From positions 62,001-126,000 of the forward strand of contig NZ_JANLGQ010000002.1 in assembly GCF_026157065.1 (NCBI RefSeq): DNA of 64,000 bases. The letters run 5' to 3'. Below the pieces are notes generated by a model. That model did no database searches, had not been told where the DNA came from, and saw only the letters and a program-made list of their open reading frames with translations. The stretch's first letter is position 1; every line of letters begins with the position of its first letter. This document shows positions 26,012 through 38,433 of the stretch, one piece after another. The DNA comes from Enterococcus sp. HY326. GTDB taxonomy: Bacteria; Bacillota; Bacilli; Lactobacillales; Enterococcaceae. Position numbers and translations under genes: made by a program.

Positions 26012-27062
26012 AATGCCGGCTGAATTTGCAGCTCAGGAAAAGGTTTGGATGATTTGGCCAGAGCGTCCAGATAATTGGCGGGACGGAGGTAAACCAGTAC
26101 AGGAGGCCTTTACCGCTGTGGCTAAAGCAATTAGTGAGTTTACTCCGATGAATGTAGTGGTCTCCCAGCAGCAATTTCAAAATTGCCGCCGCCAGCTGCC
26201 ACCGGAAATTACGGTTTATGAAATGTCGAATAACGACGCTTGGATCAGAGACTGTGGACCATCTTTTTTAATTAACGACCAAGGTGAGCTGCGGGCTGCC
26301 GATTGGAAATTCAATGCATGGGGCGGTTTGGTAGACGGTTTGTATTTTCCGTGGGACCAAGACGACTTAGTAGCACAAAAAATTTGCGAAATTGAAAAAA
26401 CAGATTCCTATCGAACAGAGGATTTTGTGTTAGAAGGGGGCTCTTTCCATGTTGATGGAGAGGGAACAGTCTTGACAACTGAGATGTGTCTGCTTAGTGA
26501 GGGCCGTAATCCTCAGATGACTCAAGCAGAAATTGAAAAAATGCTCTGTGAATATTTAAATTGTGAAAAAGTTTTGTGGTTGAAAGACGGTATTGATCCA
26601 GAAGAAACTAATGGCCATGTCGACGATGTTGCTTGCTTTGTCGCTCCCGGCGAAGTTGCTTGTATTTACACCGAAGATCAAAGCAGTCCTTTTTATGCCG
26701 CCGCTAAAGATGCCTATGAACGTCTCAGTAAAATGACCGATGCCAAAGGTCGTCAGTTAAAGGTTCACAAGCTGACTTGCCCCGTTGAAAATGTCACGAT
26801 TAAAGGGGAGTTTAAAATCGATTATGTTGAAGGGACGATGCCGAGAGAAGATGGCGACATTTGCATCGCCTCTTATATGAATTTTTTAATTACTAATGGC
26901 GGCGTGATTGTTCCTCAGTATGGTGATGTCAATGATGCTTTAGCGTTAGAACAAATCCAAAAAATGTTTCCTGATAAAAAAGTGGTTGGCGTCAACACGG
27001 TTGAAGTGGTCTATGGCGGCGGTAATATTCATTGCATTACCCAACAACAACCAGAACGGTAG
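25965..27062 (+). CDS. aguA: Agmatine deiminase
   Basis: Hydrolyses agmatine to carbamoyl-putrescine and ammonia. The 365-residue protein has the guanidine-modifying superfamily motifs NDAWIRDCGPSF, GGSFHVDGEGT, NGHVDDVACFV and the catalytic cysteine in GGGNIHC at residue 357, the same position as reported for the E. faecalis enzyme. AGGAG precedes ATG 25965. The gene begins 47 bp inside the end of aguD, an unusually long overlap that implies coupled translation. Confidence 0.94.
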   Translation: MAKRIATSTPKQDGFRMPAEFAAQEKVWMIWPERPDNWRDGGKPVQEAFTAVAKAISEFTPMNVVVSQQQFQNCRRQLPPEITVYEMSNNDAWIRDCGPSFLINDQGELRAADWKFNAWGGLVDGLYFPWDQDDLVAQKICEIEKTDSYRTEDFVLEGGSFHVDGEGTVLTTEMCLLSEGRNPQMTQAEIEKMLCEYLNCEKVLWLKDGIDPEETNGHVDDVACFVAPGEVACIYTEDQSSPFYAAAKDAYERLSKMTDAKGRQLKVHKLTCPVENVTIKGEFKIDYVEGTMPREDGDICIASYMNFLITNGGVIVPQYGDVNDALALEQIQKMFPDKKVVGVNTVEVVYGGGNIHCITQQQPER

Positions 27063-27076
27063 AGGGAGAGGATAGT

Positions 27077-28009
27077 ATGGCAAAAGTAGTAATTGCTTTA
27101 GGGGGCAATGCATTAGGAAATTCTGCAAACGAGCAGTTGACTAAGGCTGAATTAGCGGCTAAATCCATCGCCGATTTAATTAGTGCCGGCCATCAGGTGG
27201 TCATCGCCCACGGCAATGGTCCACAGGTGGGACAAATTCGTTTGGCTTTTGAAAAATTTGATGCAGCTGAACCAGAAAAAATAATGCCTTTTCCAGAATG
27301 TACAGCAATGAGCCAAGGGTATATCGGCTATCATTTGCAACAAGCGATTGATGAGGAGTTAGTCAGCCGTGGCTTCCAAAATATTCCAGTCATCTCAATG
27401 TTGACACAAGTTGTAGTCGATCCCAATGACCCAGCTTTTTCAAATCCTACAAAGCCGATTGGCGGGTATTATTCAGAAGCGGAAGCAAAAAAAATAATGG
27501 CTGAAAGTCACGATGTTTATAAAGAAGATGCTGGTCGTGGCTGGCGGCGAGTCGTTGCATCGCCAAAACCGGTTGATATCTATGAAAAAGTTAGTTTAAA
27601 AACTTTAGTAGAGGCTGGGCAAGTTGTAATTGCCTGTGGTGGTGGCGGTATTCCAGTTGAGTACAAAGGGACTCGCTATCAAGGTGTTGAAGCGGTAATT
27701 GACAAAGATTTTGCCGCAGCGAAAATGGCGGCTCTGATTGACGCCGATATTTTCATCATCTTAACAGCTGTTGACCATGTCTTTGTCAACTTTGGACAAG
27801 AAAATCAAAAAGCTTTAATTGAAGAAAATGTTTCAACGATGCAAAACTATATCACAGAGAACCAATTTGCCCCCGGTAGCATGTTGCCTAAGGTGGAAGC
27901 CGCCATTAATTTTGCAGAATCCAAAAAGGGCCGCAAAGCGATTATCGCTTCTTTGGAAAAAGCGACAGAAGCGATTGCCGGTACTAGTGGAACAGTGATT
28001 GTCAATTAA
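27077..28009 (+). CDS. aguC: Carbamate kinase of the agmatine pathway
   Basis: Transfers phosphate from carbamoyl phosphate to ADP, giving ATP, ammonia and CO2; this is the energy-yielding step. The 310-residue protein begins VVIALGGNALG, has HGNGPQVG and CGGGGIPV, and ends in a typical amino-acid-kinase C-terminus. ATG 27077 follows GAGAGGATAGT; an upstream ATG at 27032 lies inside aguA. The gene closes the aguBDAC operon and is followed by a strong terminator. By sequence alone it could be an arcC, but there is no arginine deiminase gene here. Confidence 0.92.
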   Translation: MAKVVIALGGNALGNSANEQLTKAELAAKSIADLISAGHQVVIAHGNGPQVGQIRLAFEKFDAAEPEKIMPFPECTAMSQGYIGYHLQQAIDEELVSRGFQNIPVISMLTQVVVDPNDPAFSNPTKPIGGYYSEAEAKKIMAESHDVYKEDAGRGWRRVVASPKPVDIYEKVSLKTLVEAGQVVIACGGGGIPVEYKGTRYQGVEAVIDKDFAAAKMAALIDADIFIILTAVDHVFVNFGQENQKALIEENVSTMQNYITENQFAPGSMLPKVEAAINFAESKKGRKAIIASLEKATEAIAGTSGTVIVN

Positions 28010-28012
28010 TCC

Positions 28013-28063
28013 AAAAACCTATTTAAAGTCCCGGTTTTTCATCGGGCTTTAAATAGGTTTTTA
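28013..28063. terminator. Bidirectional terminator between aguC and tspO
   Basis: AAAAACCTATTTAAAG (28013-28028) pairs with the complementary arm at 28047-28062, with an inner CCC/GGG pairing. Both outer ends are A/T runs, and the flanking genes converge. Confidence 0.85.
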
Positions 28064-28091
28064 GTATTTTACTAAGAATTAAAAAATTCTG

Positions 28092-28565
28092 TTAGTTGAC
28101 CAAGGCAAAGCCGATATTTAAATAAGTGGCAAATAAAATCCACACCAGATAAGGGACTAATAAATAAGCCGCCCACTTGGAAATCCGCCGATAATAAATA
28201 ATTTGGCACAAGACGAGTAAGTCTAAGGCTAAAATATTAAAAATCGCCAAAAACATTTGATCGCCACCGAAGAAAACCAAACTCCAGGTGAAATTTAATA
28301 AAAGCTGCAGGCCATAAATTCCATAGGCAAACATCTTAGTAGAGCGTTTTGCCGGAGTGATGATTATCAAAAATAGTGAAAGCCCCATTAGAAAATATAA
28401 AATCGGCCAGACAATGCCAAAAAGTGAGCCTGGCGGTGAGAGGGGAATTTGATTAAAGGATTCATACATGCCGCGGATGTCGCCGGCTAAAAGTCCTGAC
28501 AAGCTACCAACTAATTCTGTCCCAACAACGGCGGCTAGTAAAATCAGCCATCTTTTCTTGTTCAT
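28092..28565 (-). CDS. tspO: TspO/MBR family membrane protein
   Basis: A 157-residue protein with five membrane helices and the TspO signatures: SPPGSLFGIVWPILYFLMGLS, LLLNFTWSLVFFG and the C-terminal YLLVPYLVWILFATYLNIGFAL. The family binds tetrapyrroles and cholesterol-like ligands and can alter porphyrin chemistry; its role in enterococci is not established. AAGGAGG lies before the ATG at 28565. A lipid kinase gene on the same strand ends 62 bp upstream; the two may be cotranscribed. Confidence 0.9.
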   Translation of the reverse strand: MNKKRWLILLAAVVGTELVGSLSGLLAGDIRGMYESFNQIPLSPPGSLFGIVWPILYFLMGLSLFLIIITPAKRSTKMFAYGIYGLQLLLNFTWSLVFFGGDQMFLAIFNILALDLLVLCQIIYYRRISKWAAYLLVPYLVWILFATYLNIGFALVN

Positions 28566-28627
28566 GTTAACGCCTCCTTGTTTTTCTTTAGTCTAGCAGA
28601 AGTAGGCGAAAAGAGCGGATTGACTGA

Positions 28628-29530
28628 TTAGGACAAATCATTTACTGGACAATAAACTTCTAAGTGTGCCGGTAGGAGCTTTAAATGAATTGGCAGCTTC
28701 AAACCGCCATCACCATCGACATTCACGGGTAGCTGCTGATGATCAGTTAAAGAAATTTCAGCCTCGGTAAAGGTGCGATAACTTAATTTGGCACCATCCT
28801 CTGTGACGCCCATCAGCAGTTGGGGAGCAGAACGAATCATGTCTAATTTATTTTGATCTTCTAAATAAATCATATGAAATTTCCCGTCATCAACTTTCGC
28901 ATCAGGAAATAAATTTTCGAAGCCCCCCATCGAATTGGTCAAACCAATCATTACCGTACTACCGACAAAAATTTCCTGCTGTCCGTCAATGACCATCTGG
29001 AATTCATGGGGCTCATTTTTAATAAAACTTTTGGCACCAGCAACGAAATAAGCTAGACTACCTAATTTCGTTTTTTCCTCAACGCTGACATTGTTCACCG
29101 CCTCAGAAATATCGCCTAATGCAACGGAATTCATGAAATAGCTGTCATTGATTTTGCCGACATCTAATGGACGTGGCTGATAAGCGACGACCTCTTGAAT
29201 CGCTTGTTCCGGGTCTAGCGAAATCTCTAAAGCCCGCGCTAAGTCATTGACGGTGCCCAAAGGAAAGAAACCAAATTTTGGTGGCTGCTCAGCACCCGCC
29301 AAGCCACTGATTGTTTCGTTGACACTGCCGTCACCCCCCATAACGAAGACAGCGTCCATGTTTTCTTGAACGGCGGTTTTCGCAAATTTTGTCGCATCAC
29401 CATCGCCAGTCGTTTCTTTGGTTACGACCTCAGTAAACATTTTTTGTAAACTTTCCTGCGCCATTTTTTTGTACTCTGCGGCTTTCTCGCCGCCTGAACT
29501 TGGATTGACAATTAATAAAACTTTAGTCAT
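28628..29530 (-). CDS. Diacylglycerol kinase-family lipid kinase (YegS/DgkB type)
   Basis: A soluble kinase of 300 residues with the DAGK catalytic signature: NPSSGGEKA at the N-terminus, the nucleotide-binding GGDGSVNE and PLGTVNDLARAL. The C-terminal beta-sandwich ends with VNVDGDGGLKLPIHLKLLPAHLEVYCP. It phosphorylates diacylglycerol or a related lipid, recycling lipid released by lipoteichoic acid synthesis in the case of DgkB. The paralogue involved cannot be fixed from sequence. AAGGAGG precedes ATG 29530. Confidence 0.88.
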   Translation of the reverse strand: MTKVLLIVNPSSGGEKAAEYKKMAQESLQKMFTEVVTKETTGDGDATKFAKTAVQENMDAVFVMGGDGSVNETISGLAGAEQPPKFGFFPLGTVNDLARALEISLDPEQAIQEVVAYQPRPLDVGKINDSYFMNSVALGDISEAVNNVSVEEKTKLGSLAYFVAGAKSFIKNEPHEFQMVIDGQQEIFVGSTVMIGLTNSMGGFENLFPDAKVDDGKFHMIYLEDQNKLDMIRSAPQLLMGVTEDGAKLSYRTFTEAEISLTDHQQLPVNVDGDGGLKLPIHLKLLPAHLEVYCPVNDLS

Positions 29531-29807
29531 GTGATGACCTCCTTAAATGATTTACACTAAGGATAGCACGGATTTTTTTAAGGGTAAGCTATTTTGATTT
29601 TTGAAAAAAATAATATGCGAAATTTTTGACAGCGCTTGAGTGAAGAAATTCAACTTTATGCGAAGGAAAAATTTTCGTAGTGCTTAGCGTCATCTCACCA
29701 GTTACTTACATGCCTGAAAAGCATAGGTGAAATTTGAAAGAGTATTAGACAAATATTTTTATAACTTGTAGGCTTAAGTAGAATGAAAAATCTAGGAGGC
29801 GTATTCA

Positions 29808-30815
29808 ATGGAAAAAAGAAAAATCGGCAGTTTAACAGTGGCACCAATTGGCATGGGCTGTATGGGCTTTTCCCACGGCTACGGTGCAGTACCTGATGAA
29901 GATTACGCCATTGCGGCTATCCAAAAAGCCTATGAATTTGGCTGTGATTTTTTTGACACAGCAGAAGCTTACGGAAAAGAAATGTTTTTTGCGGGTCACA
30001 ATGAACAGCTTTTAGGCAAAGCGGTTAAAGATTTTCGTAACGAGGTCGTCCTTGCTACTAAGCTGCATATTGACGAAAAAGAGCTGACGGCTGAAAAAAA
30101 TTTATCCCAAGTCATTCGGGAACACCTGCAGCAATCATTAAAAAATTTGCAGACAGACTATGTCGATTTATACTATCTCCACCGTATCAATGAAGCGATT
30201 CCTTTAGAGGATGTCGCAGCGGTGATGGGCGAATTAATTGCCGAAGGTTTAATCAAAGAATGGGGGCTGTCACAGGTTTCAGCGGAAACTTTAGCCAAAG
30301 CCCATGCAGTCACACCAGTGGCCGCTGTTCAAAATTTGTATTCAATGCTGGAGCGGGATGCTGAGATAGATATTTTTCCTTACTGCTTAGTAAATGGGAT
30401 CACAGTGATACCATTTTCACCGATTGCCAGTGGTTTTTTGTCGGGAAAAGTGACCAGTGAAACTAAGTTTGAAGGCGACGATGTGCGCAAATTTGTGCCC
30501 CAGCTTTCTAAAGAAAATATTGCTGCCAATCAACCGGTGTTGGAAATTTTAAAGCGCTTTGCAACAGAAAAAAAAGCGACCAATGCGCAAATCTCTTTAG
30601 CTTGGATGCTCCATAAATATCCGAATGTCGTGCCGATTCCCGGTTCTAAAAATCAAGAACGCATCTTAGAAAATCTAGCAGCTTGGAATGTGACACTAAC
30701 TGAAGAAGAGTTTAGTGCTTTAGAAGCCGCCCTTGATAAAATCACTGTTCATGGTCATCGGGGCCATGTTGAATCACAACAGGCAAGTTTTGGCCAACAA
30801 TGGTCAAAAAAATAA
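29808..30815 (+). CDS. Aldo/keto reductase
   Basis: A 335-residue NADPH-dependent (beta/alpha)8 reductase. The catalytic tetrad is visible: D and Y in FFDTAEAYG, K in ATKLH, H in YYLHR. The C-terminal cofactor-binding stretch is VPIPGSKNQERILEN. The substrate is unknown. GGAGG precedes ATG 29808. It is the first of three aldo/keto reductases within 8 kb; the second begins 150 bp downstream. Confidence 0.88.
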   Translation: MEKRKIGSLTVAPIGMGCMGFSHGYGAVPDEDYAIAAIQKAYEFGCDFFDTAEAYGKEMFFAGHNEQLLGKAVKDFRNEVVLATKLHIDEKELTAEKNLSQVIREHLQQSLKNLQTDYVDLYYLHRINEAIPLEDVAAVMGELIAEGLIKEWGLSQVSAETLAKAHAVTPVAAVQNLYSMLERDAEIDIFPYCLVNGITVIPFSPIASGFLSGKVTSETKFEGDDVRKFVPQLSKENIAANQPVLEILKRFATEKKATNAQISLAWMLHKYPNVVPIPGSKNQERILENLAAWNVTLTEEEFSALEAALDKITVHGHRGHVESQQASFGQQWSKK

Positions 30816-30965
30816 GAAAAATTACGGTTTAAGCGGCAGCAGTCCGTTGAACCAAAAAAACGTCAAATGCCTTTTAAGCATAGTGAAGTTTGCTAGAGAA
30901 GTATTGGACGAAAAAAAGCCCTAGCAGTAAACTTAATGGGTAATTAATTTTAAAGGAGCGGTCTT

Positions 30966-31946
30966 ATGGAATATACAAAATTAGGAAATACTGGTTTAGA
31001 TGTCTCAAAAATTTGTTTGGGAGCAATGAGTTTTGGCGACCCAGTCAACTGGTTTCACAAATGGGTGCTAGAGGAAGATGCCAGTCGCCCGATTATTAAA
31101 GGCGCGTTGGATTTAGGCATTAACTTTTTTGACACGGCCAATGTGTATTCAATTGGCCGCAGCGAAGAAATTTTAGGTGCTGCCCTAAAGGATTACGCTG
31201 ACCGGGATAAAATTGTTTTGGCTACCAAGGTTCATCAAAAAATGTTTGACGGGCCAAACGGCGGCGGGCTGTCCCGCAAGCATATTATGTCGCAAATTGA
31301 CCAAAGTTTAAAACGCCTGCAAACAGATTATGTCGATTTGTATATCATTCACCGCTGGGATTATACAACGCCAATAGAAGAAACAATGGAGGCCTTGCAT
31401 GATGTAGTTAAAGCTGGCAAAGCTCGTTATATCGGTGCGTCGGCCATGCATGCGTTTCAATTTCAAGCTGCCAATAATGTTGCTGAAAAAAATGGCTGGA
31501 CTCAATTTGTTTCGATGCAAAACCATTTGAATTTAATTTATCGGGAAGAAGAGCGGGAGATGATTCCCTATTGTGAATCAAAAGGAATTGCACTGACACC
31601 GTATAGTCCACTGGCTTCTGGCAGATTGGCCCGCAATAATAATGAATCTTCTAAACGCTTGGAAACAGATGATACGGCTCGTTCTAAATATGATAAAACT
31701 GCTGAACAAGATCAGCTGATTATTGATCGCGTTGGAGAACTAGCAGAGCGCTATGGTGTGAGCCGTGTCGAAATTTCTTTAAGCTGGCTCTTTAGTAAAC
31801 CAACTTTAGCGGCCCCAGTAATTGGTGCTACCAAATTGTCCCACGTTGAAACCGCAGTGAAGGCTGTCGACATGAAATTAACACCAGCCGATATCGCTTA
31901 TCTAGAAGAACCTTATCTGCCTCATTCAATCGTCGGCTTTAACTAA
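30966..31946 (+). CDS. Aldo/keto reductase
   Basis: A 326-residue reductase of the AKR11/YhdN-like type. It starts MEYTKLGNTGLDVSKICLGAMSFG and has tetrad residues in FFDTANVYSIG, ATKV and YIIHRWDY, with APVIGATKLSHVE as the cofactor-binding end. It is only distantly like the gene upstream (the shared core motifs are those of the superfamily), so the pair does not look like a recent duplication. AAAGGAG precedes ATG 30966. A long hairpin, the probable terminator, follows. Confidence 0.88.
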   Translation: MEYTKLGNTGLDVSKICLGAMSFGDPVNWFHKWVLEEDASRPIIKGALDLGINFFDTANVYSIGRSEEILGAALKDYADRDKIVLATKVHQKMFDGPNGGGLSRKHIMSQIDQSLKRLQTDYVDLYIIHRWDYTTPIEETMEALHDVVKAGKARYIGASAMHAFQFQAANNVAEKNGWTQFVSMQNHLNLIYREEEREMIPYCESKGIALTPYSPLASGRLARNNNESSKRLETDDTARSKYDKTAEQDQLIIDRVGELAERYGVSRVEISLSWLFSKPTLAAPVIGATKLSHVETAVKAVDMKLTPADIAYLEEPYLPHSIVGFN

Positions 31947-31956
31947 TAGCATGTTT

Positions 31957-32088
31957 GCAAAAAGACTGTGAGTGTATAAGTTTTATCACAGCAGCAACTG
32001 AAATCTTGTCTACCGTCTCAAAATTTGCCGGCTATGGACAAAGAAAAAAGTTGCTGCTGCTGAAACTTAGGTCTCCAGTCTTTTTTTA
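31957..32088 (+). repeat. Long imperfect palindrome with terminator-like ends
   Basis: About 130 bases can fold into one branched stem. AAAGACTG (31961-31968) pairs with CAGTCTTT (32076-32083), TAAGTTT (31977) with AAACTTA (32063), and CAGCAGCAACT (31989-31999) with its exact complement (32049-32059). Seven T follow. It probably ends the aldo/keto reductase transcript. The architecture resembles the palindromes at 46.6 and 55.0 kb, although the inner sequence differs. Confidence 0.7.
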
Positions 32089-32100
32089 AGGAGTGAGAAG

Positions 32101-32993
32101 ATGTATTTATTTCAAAAAATAGAAGATGCGGCCTTTAAAGAAAACGATGCCCGCCGTTCGATTGGCGAATTTCTTTTAGAAAATAAAGATCAGCTGGCGA
32201 ATCTGACGATGCAGGAAATCGCCCAGCGAACGTTTTCTTCTAAGCCGACCTTGGTGCGCTTTGCCAAATATTTCGGCTATTCCGGCTGGCGGGAATTTAT
32301 TTACGCCTTCACCCATGAGGTTGCCAGCTTAGAATTAAGCGCCAGTGACAGTGTCGCCCCTAATCTACCCTTCGACGAAAATTCTAAGACCCTGGAAATC
32401 ATTGAAAACATTGCCAATTTGAAAATGCAAAGCCTGCAGGAAACAGTGGCCCTTTTTGAAGAAGAGGATTTAAATATGGCGGCGGCTTTAATTAATCAAG
32501 CCAAAAATTTAGTGATTTATGGAGCGAGCCCTAATTCTTATTACGGAGAATTGTTCCGTCGAAAACTACTCTCCATCCAAAAAAAGCCTTTATGGCCCGC
32601 CCCAGTGAAATGGGGCTGATTTCCCACTCACTGACTCCTGCTGATTGCGGCTTAATCATTTCATACTCTGGTAATAGTCCAGAAAAAGATCCCATCAGCA
32701 GTGTCAAAATTTTAAAGCGCAACGGGGTGCCGATTATCGGTTTAACTAGCGGTGGGCAAAATTATCTGCGGGATTATGCGACGGTAGTATTAAATATTTC
32801 TAGTCGGGAAAAGCTCTATTCTAAAATTACTAACTTTGCGACGGAAGAATCAATTATGCTAGTCCTAGATGTGTTATACGGAAAAGTTTTTGCGTTGGAT
32901 TACCAAAAAAATCTTGCAATCAAAATTAATAATGCCAAAGATTTGGAATCAGAACGGGCGAGTAATTTTAAAGCGATGCAGGAGGATTTTTAA
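32101..32993 (+). pseudogene. RpiR-family sugar-responsive regulator, frameshifted at a slippery heptamer
   Basis: The N-terminal helix-turn-helix (LTMQEIAQRTFSSKPTLVRFAKYFGYSGWREF) and the first part of the SIS domain (LVIYGASPNSYYGELFRRKL) are in one frame that stops at 32617-32619. The remainder of the SIS domain (CGLIISYSGNSPEKD, GVPIIGLTSGG) continues to 32993 in the -1 frame. The junction is a run of seven A (32579-32585) read as CAA AAA AAG, so the -1 slippery heptamer A AAA AAG is exactly in phase. A -1 shift would give a full-length protein of 297 residues. A 6-bp hairpin follows 12 bases later. It stands directly before bglP, which it probably controls. A lost A in the homopolymer, real or an assembly error, is the simpler explanation. 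Confidence 0.8.
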
Positions 32994-33026
32994 AAACGCT
33001 CAAAAGATGGAATAAATTTCATAAAA

Positions 33027-33062
33027 AAACGGGTTTTGAGAACTTTCTCGAAACCCGTTTCG
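33027..33062 (+). terminator. Terminator between the rpiR gene and bglP
   Basis: AAACGGGTTT (33027-33036) pairs with AAACCCGTTT (33051-33060), continued by GAGAA with TTCTC. The trailing T run is short. No LicT/RAT antiterminator site was recognised, so I regard it as a plain terminator. Confidence 0.65.
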
Positions 33063-33079
33063 TTGTTGCTGGAAACTAT

Positions 33080-33093
33080 TGGAAGCGTTAACT
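33080..33093 (+). promoter_or_regulatory. Candidate cre ahead of bglP
   Basis: TGGAAGCGTTAACT matches the cre consensus TGWAANCGNTNWCA with two mismatches (third and last base). It is 76 bases upstream of the bglP start, where CcpA repression of a beta-glucoside operon would be expected. Confidence 0.45.
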
Positions 33094-33135
33094 TTCCGTG
33101 TTAATCTTCTGCTATAGAACTAGTTCAAACGTTGA

Positions 33136-35010
<1,875 letters not shown>

Positions 35011-35028
35011 GAAAAAGTGGAGGAATGA

Positions 35029-36495
<1,467 letters not shown>

Positions 36496-36555
36496 AATTG
36501 ATTTTAACTATCAAAAAAATAATTTATGGAAAGCCAACTTGAAGGAGGTAGAAAT

Positions 36556-37539
36556 GTGCAAACAAGAATGTTAGGTAATAATCATTTTCTTTCATCAGCC
36601 ATCGGGTTTGGCTGCATGGGATTAAACCACCATCGAGGCGTTGTTAAATCAGCAAAAGAAGTCAAAGCAATTTTAGATCAAGCCCTCGATGCTGGCTATA
36701 CGATGTTTGATACTGCGGAAGTGTATGGACCTTATACAAATGAAGAACTTGTGGGACAATCTTTAAAGGATAAACGCAATCAGTTACAAATTGCTACAAA
36801 AGGCGGTTTTCAAATTGATGGCTTGAAAAATTGGCCAGACAGCCGCCCTGAAACCTTGAGGAAATCGCTTGAGGGTTCCTTAAGAAGATTGCAAACTGAA
36901 ACCATTGATTTGTATTACATTCATCGTGTTGATCCCCATGTTCCCATCGAAGAAGTTGCTTTTACCATGCAGCAATTTAAAAAAGAAGGGAAAATCAAAC
37001 ATTGGGGACTTTCTGAAGCCAATGGTGAAACAATTCGACGCGCCCATAACATTGAGCCCTTGACAGCTATTCAAAGTGAATACTCAATTTGGTGGCGTGA
37101 CTTGGAAAAAGAAATTTTTCCAATCTTAGAGGAGCTGTCGATTGGTTTAGTAGCCTATAGTCCATTAGGCAGAGGCTATCTTTCCGGGAAAGTCACGGCT
37201 GCATCGATTGCTACGAAAAATGATAATCGCAAAGAGCTGCCCCGCTTCACCAAAGAAGCGTTAGAAGCCAATCAAAAATTATTAGACCTCTTGACAATAA
37301 TTGCTCAGGAAAAAGCTGCCAGCTTGGCCCAGATTGCAATTGCTTGGATTTTAGCGCAAAAGCCGTGGATTATTCCGATTCCAGGCACCACAAATAACGA
37401 GCGTGTCCAAGAAAATGCTCAGGCTGCAACAATTTCTTTTACAGCAGAAGAATTAAGCAAGTTGAATCAAGCACTTGCTGCGATTACAATTGTCGGAGAC
37501 CGCTATCCCCAAAGTGAAAAAGAACGCACAGGCAAGTAA
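36556..37539 (+). CDS. Aldo/keto reductase linked to the beta-glucoside operon
   Basis: The third aldo/keto reductase in the window, 327 residues. Tetrad residues are in MFDTAEVYGPY, ATKGG and YYIHRVD, and the cofactor end is IPIPGTTNNERVQEN. A strong site AAGGAGG lies 7 bases before GTG 36556, which I take as the start. It follows the GH1 gene closely and is followed by a terminator, so it is the last gene of the rpiR-bglP-bglA group. It might reduce the aldehyde part of an aglycone released by the glucosidase; this is a guess from context. Confidence 0.85.
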   Translation: MQTRMLGNNHFLSSAIGFGCMGLNHHRGVVKSAKEVKAILDQALDAGYTMFDTAEVYGPYTNEELVGQSLKDKRNQLQIATKGGFQIDGLKNWPDSRPETLRKSLEGSLRRLQTETIDLYYIHRVDPHVPIEEVAFTMQQFKKEGKIKHWGLSEANGETIRRAHNIEPLTAIQSEYSIWWRDLEKEIFPILEELSIGLVAYSPLGRGYLSGKVTAASIATKNDNRKELPRFTKEALEANQKLLDLLTIIAQEKAASLAQIAIAWILAQKPWIIPIPGTTNNERVQENAQAATISFTAEELSKLNQALAAITIVGDRYPQSEKERTGK

Positions 37540-37562
37540 TTCTACAAAATTGATAGATGAGT

Positions 37563-37625
37563 CAAAAAAAATCCCCATCTTCGCTAGATTGTTTTAATCT
37601 AACAGAGGATGAGGATTATATTTTT
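37563..37625. terminator. Terminator at the end of the beta-glucoside operon, probably bidirectional
   Basis: ATCCCCATC pairs with GATGAGGAT around an inner TAGATT/AATCTA stem (37585-37601). The left flank is A8 and the right flank is T-rich. The flanking genes converge. Confidence 0.65.
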
Positions 37626-38433
37626 ACTGATGAGAGACTAATGAAAAAGCTTCTCCAGCGGCCAACACCTGAATTCGTTCAGGGTTTGTGACGACTGGAA
37701 ATAAATCATCAGGGTTGCCATTAAAGACATCTTTATCAAAGGCGTCAACAGTACCCCAATGGCTTAAAAGTAAATCGGCATGGGGATAAGTGTTGGCTAA
37801 TTTCATAGCATTCTCAAAACCAATATGCCAGCTGTTATCTGAAAAATCAAAAAGAATTGCATCCGGTTCAGGCAAAGTCAATTGCTCTGGCAGCAATCTC
37901 GAATCACCGGGAATAAAAAGTGAACCATCAACGGTTTTTAGATAAAAACCACAAAAATCTTCAAACTGAAAGACACGATCGAATTTTGTCGTGTCATTTT
38001 GCCAAGCATGATCAGCCGGTGTGACTTCGATTTCAATATCTTTGACCTTAAAATGGTCATGAAGGTCGTGGCCGCTAGCTGGTGCGCCAATTTTTTCTGT
38101 AAATAATTCAGCGACATATTTTGGTCCGTAGACAGCCGGTTCTAATTTTTTTAATTTTGTTAATGTGGGCACACTAAAATGATCATTATCAGAATGAGTT
38201 AAGAGCACTGCATCCAGTTGAGGAATGTCCGCTGCATTCAAAGGCATATCAATTAAAAGCGGAATGTCAAAGCCTTCAAGCACTGGGTCCACCAAAATGG
38301 TCGTCCCCCTACTGTTCATTAATAAACCAGAATTTCCCAACCAGTATAAAGTGGTTCCCTCTTGCTTGTTAAAAGCCTTCGTTGGAATAGGTTGTGTCTC
38401 ATTTGGAATGGCTTGGCCTTTTTGATTTTTCAT
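37624..38433 (-). CDS. MBL-fold metallo-hydrolase (UlaG-like)
   Basis: A metallo-beta-lactamase-fold hydrolase of 269 residues. The metal site reads TLYWLGNSGLLM, DPVL, then THSDNDHFS (HxDxDH with serine in place of the second histidine spacing, as in UlaG-like lactonases), with later VTPADHAW and FIPGDSRLLP. The substrate is unknown; UlaG acts on ascorbate-6-phosphate lactone, but no ascorbate PTS is nearby. The ATG at 38433 directly follows the stop codon of the histidine phosphatase gene, so both are in one operon. Confidence 0.82.
   Translation of the reverse strand: MKNQKGQAIPNETQPIPTKAFNKQEGTTLYWLGNSGLLMNSRGTTILVDPVLEGFDIPLLIDMPLNAADIPQLDAVLLTHSDNDHFSVPTLTKLKKLEPAVYGPKYVAELFTEKIGAPASGHDLHDHFKVKDIEIEVTPADHAWQNDTTKFDRVFQFEDFCGFYLKTVDGSLFIPGDSRLLPEQLTLPEPDAILFDFSDNSWHIGFENAMKLANTYPHADLLLSHWGTVDAFDKDVFNGNPDDLFPVVTNPERIQVLAAGEAFSLVSHQ

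Noticed and set aside
29740-29785. GTAGGCTTAAG upstream of the first aldo/keto reductase, also present beside the MerR-type promoter at 10265
   Set aside because: The upstream dyad CTTAAAGT and a proper -35 with 19-bp spacing are missing, so regulon membership is not supported.
30733-30924. A 63-codon frame overlapping the end of the first aldo/keto reductase
   Set aside because: It is out of frame with a clear gene, has no ribosome binding site, and its sequence looks like read-through of AT-rich DNA.
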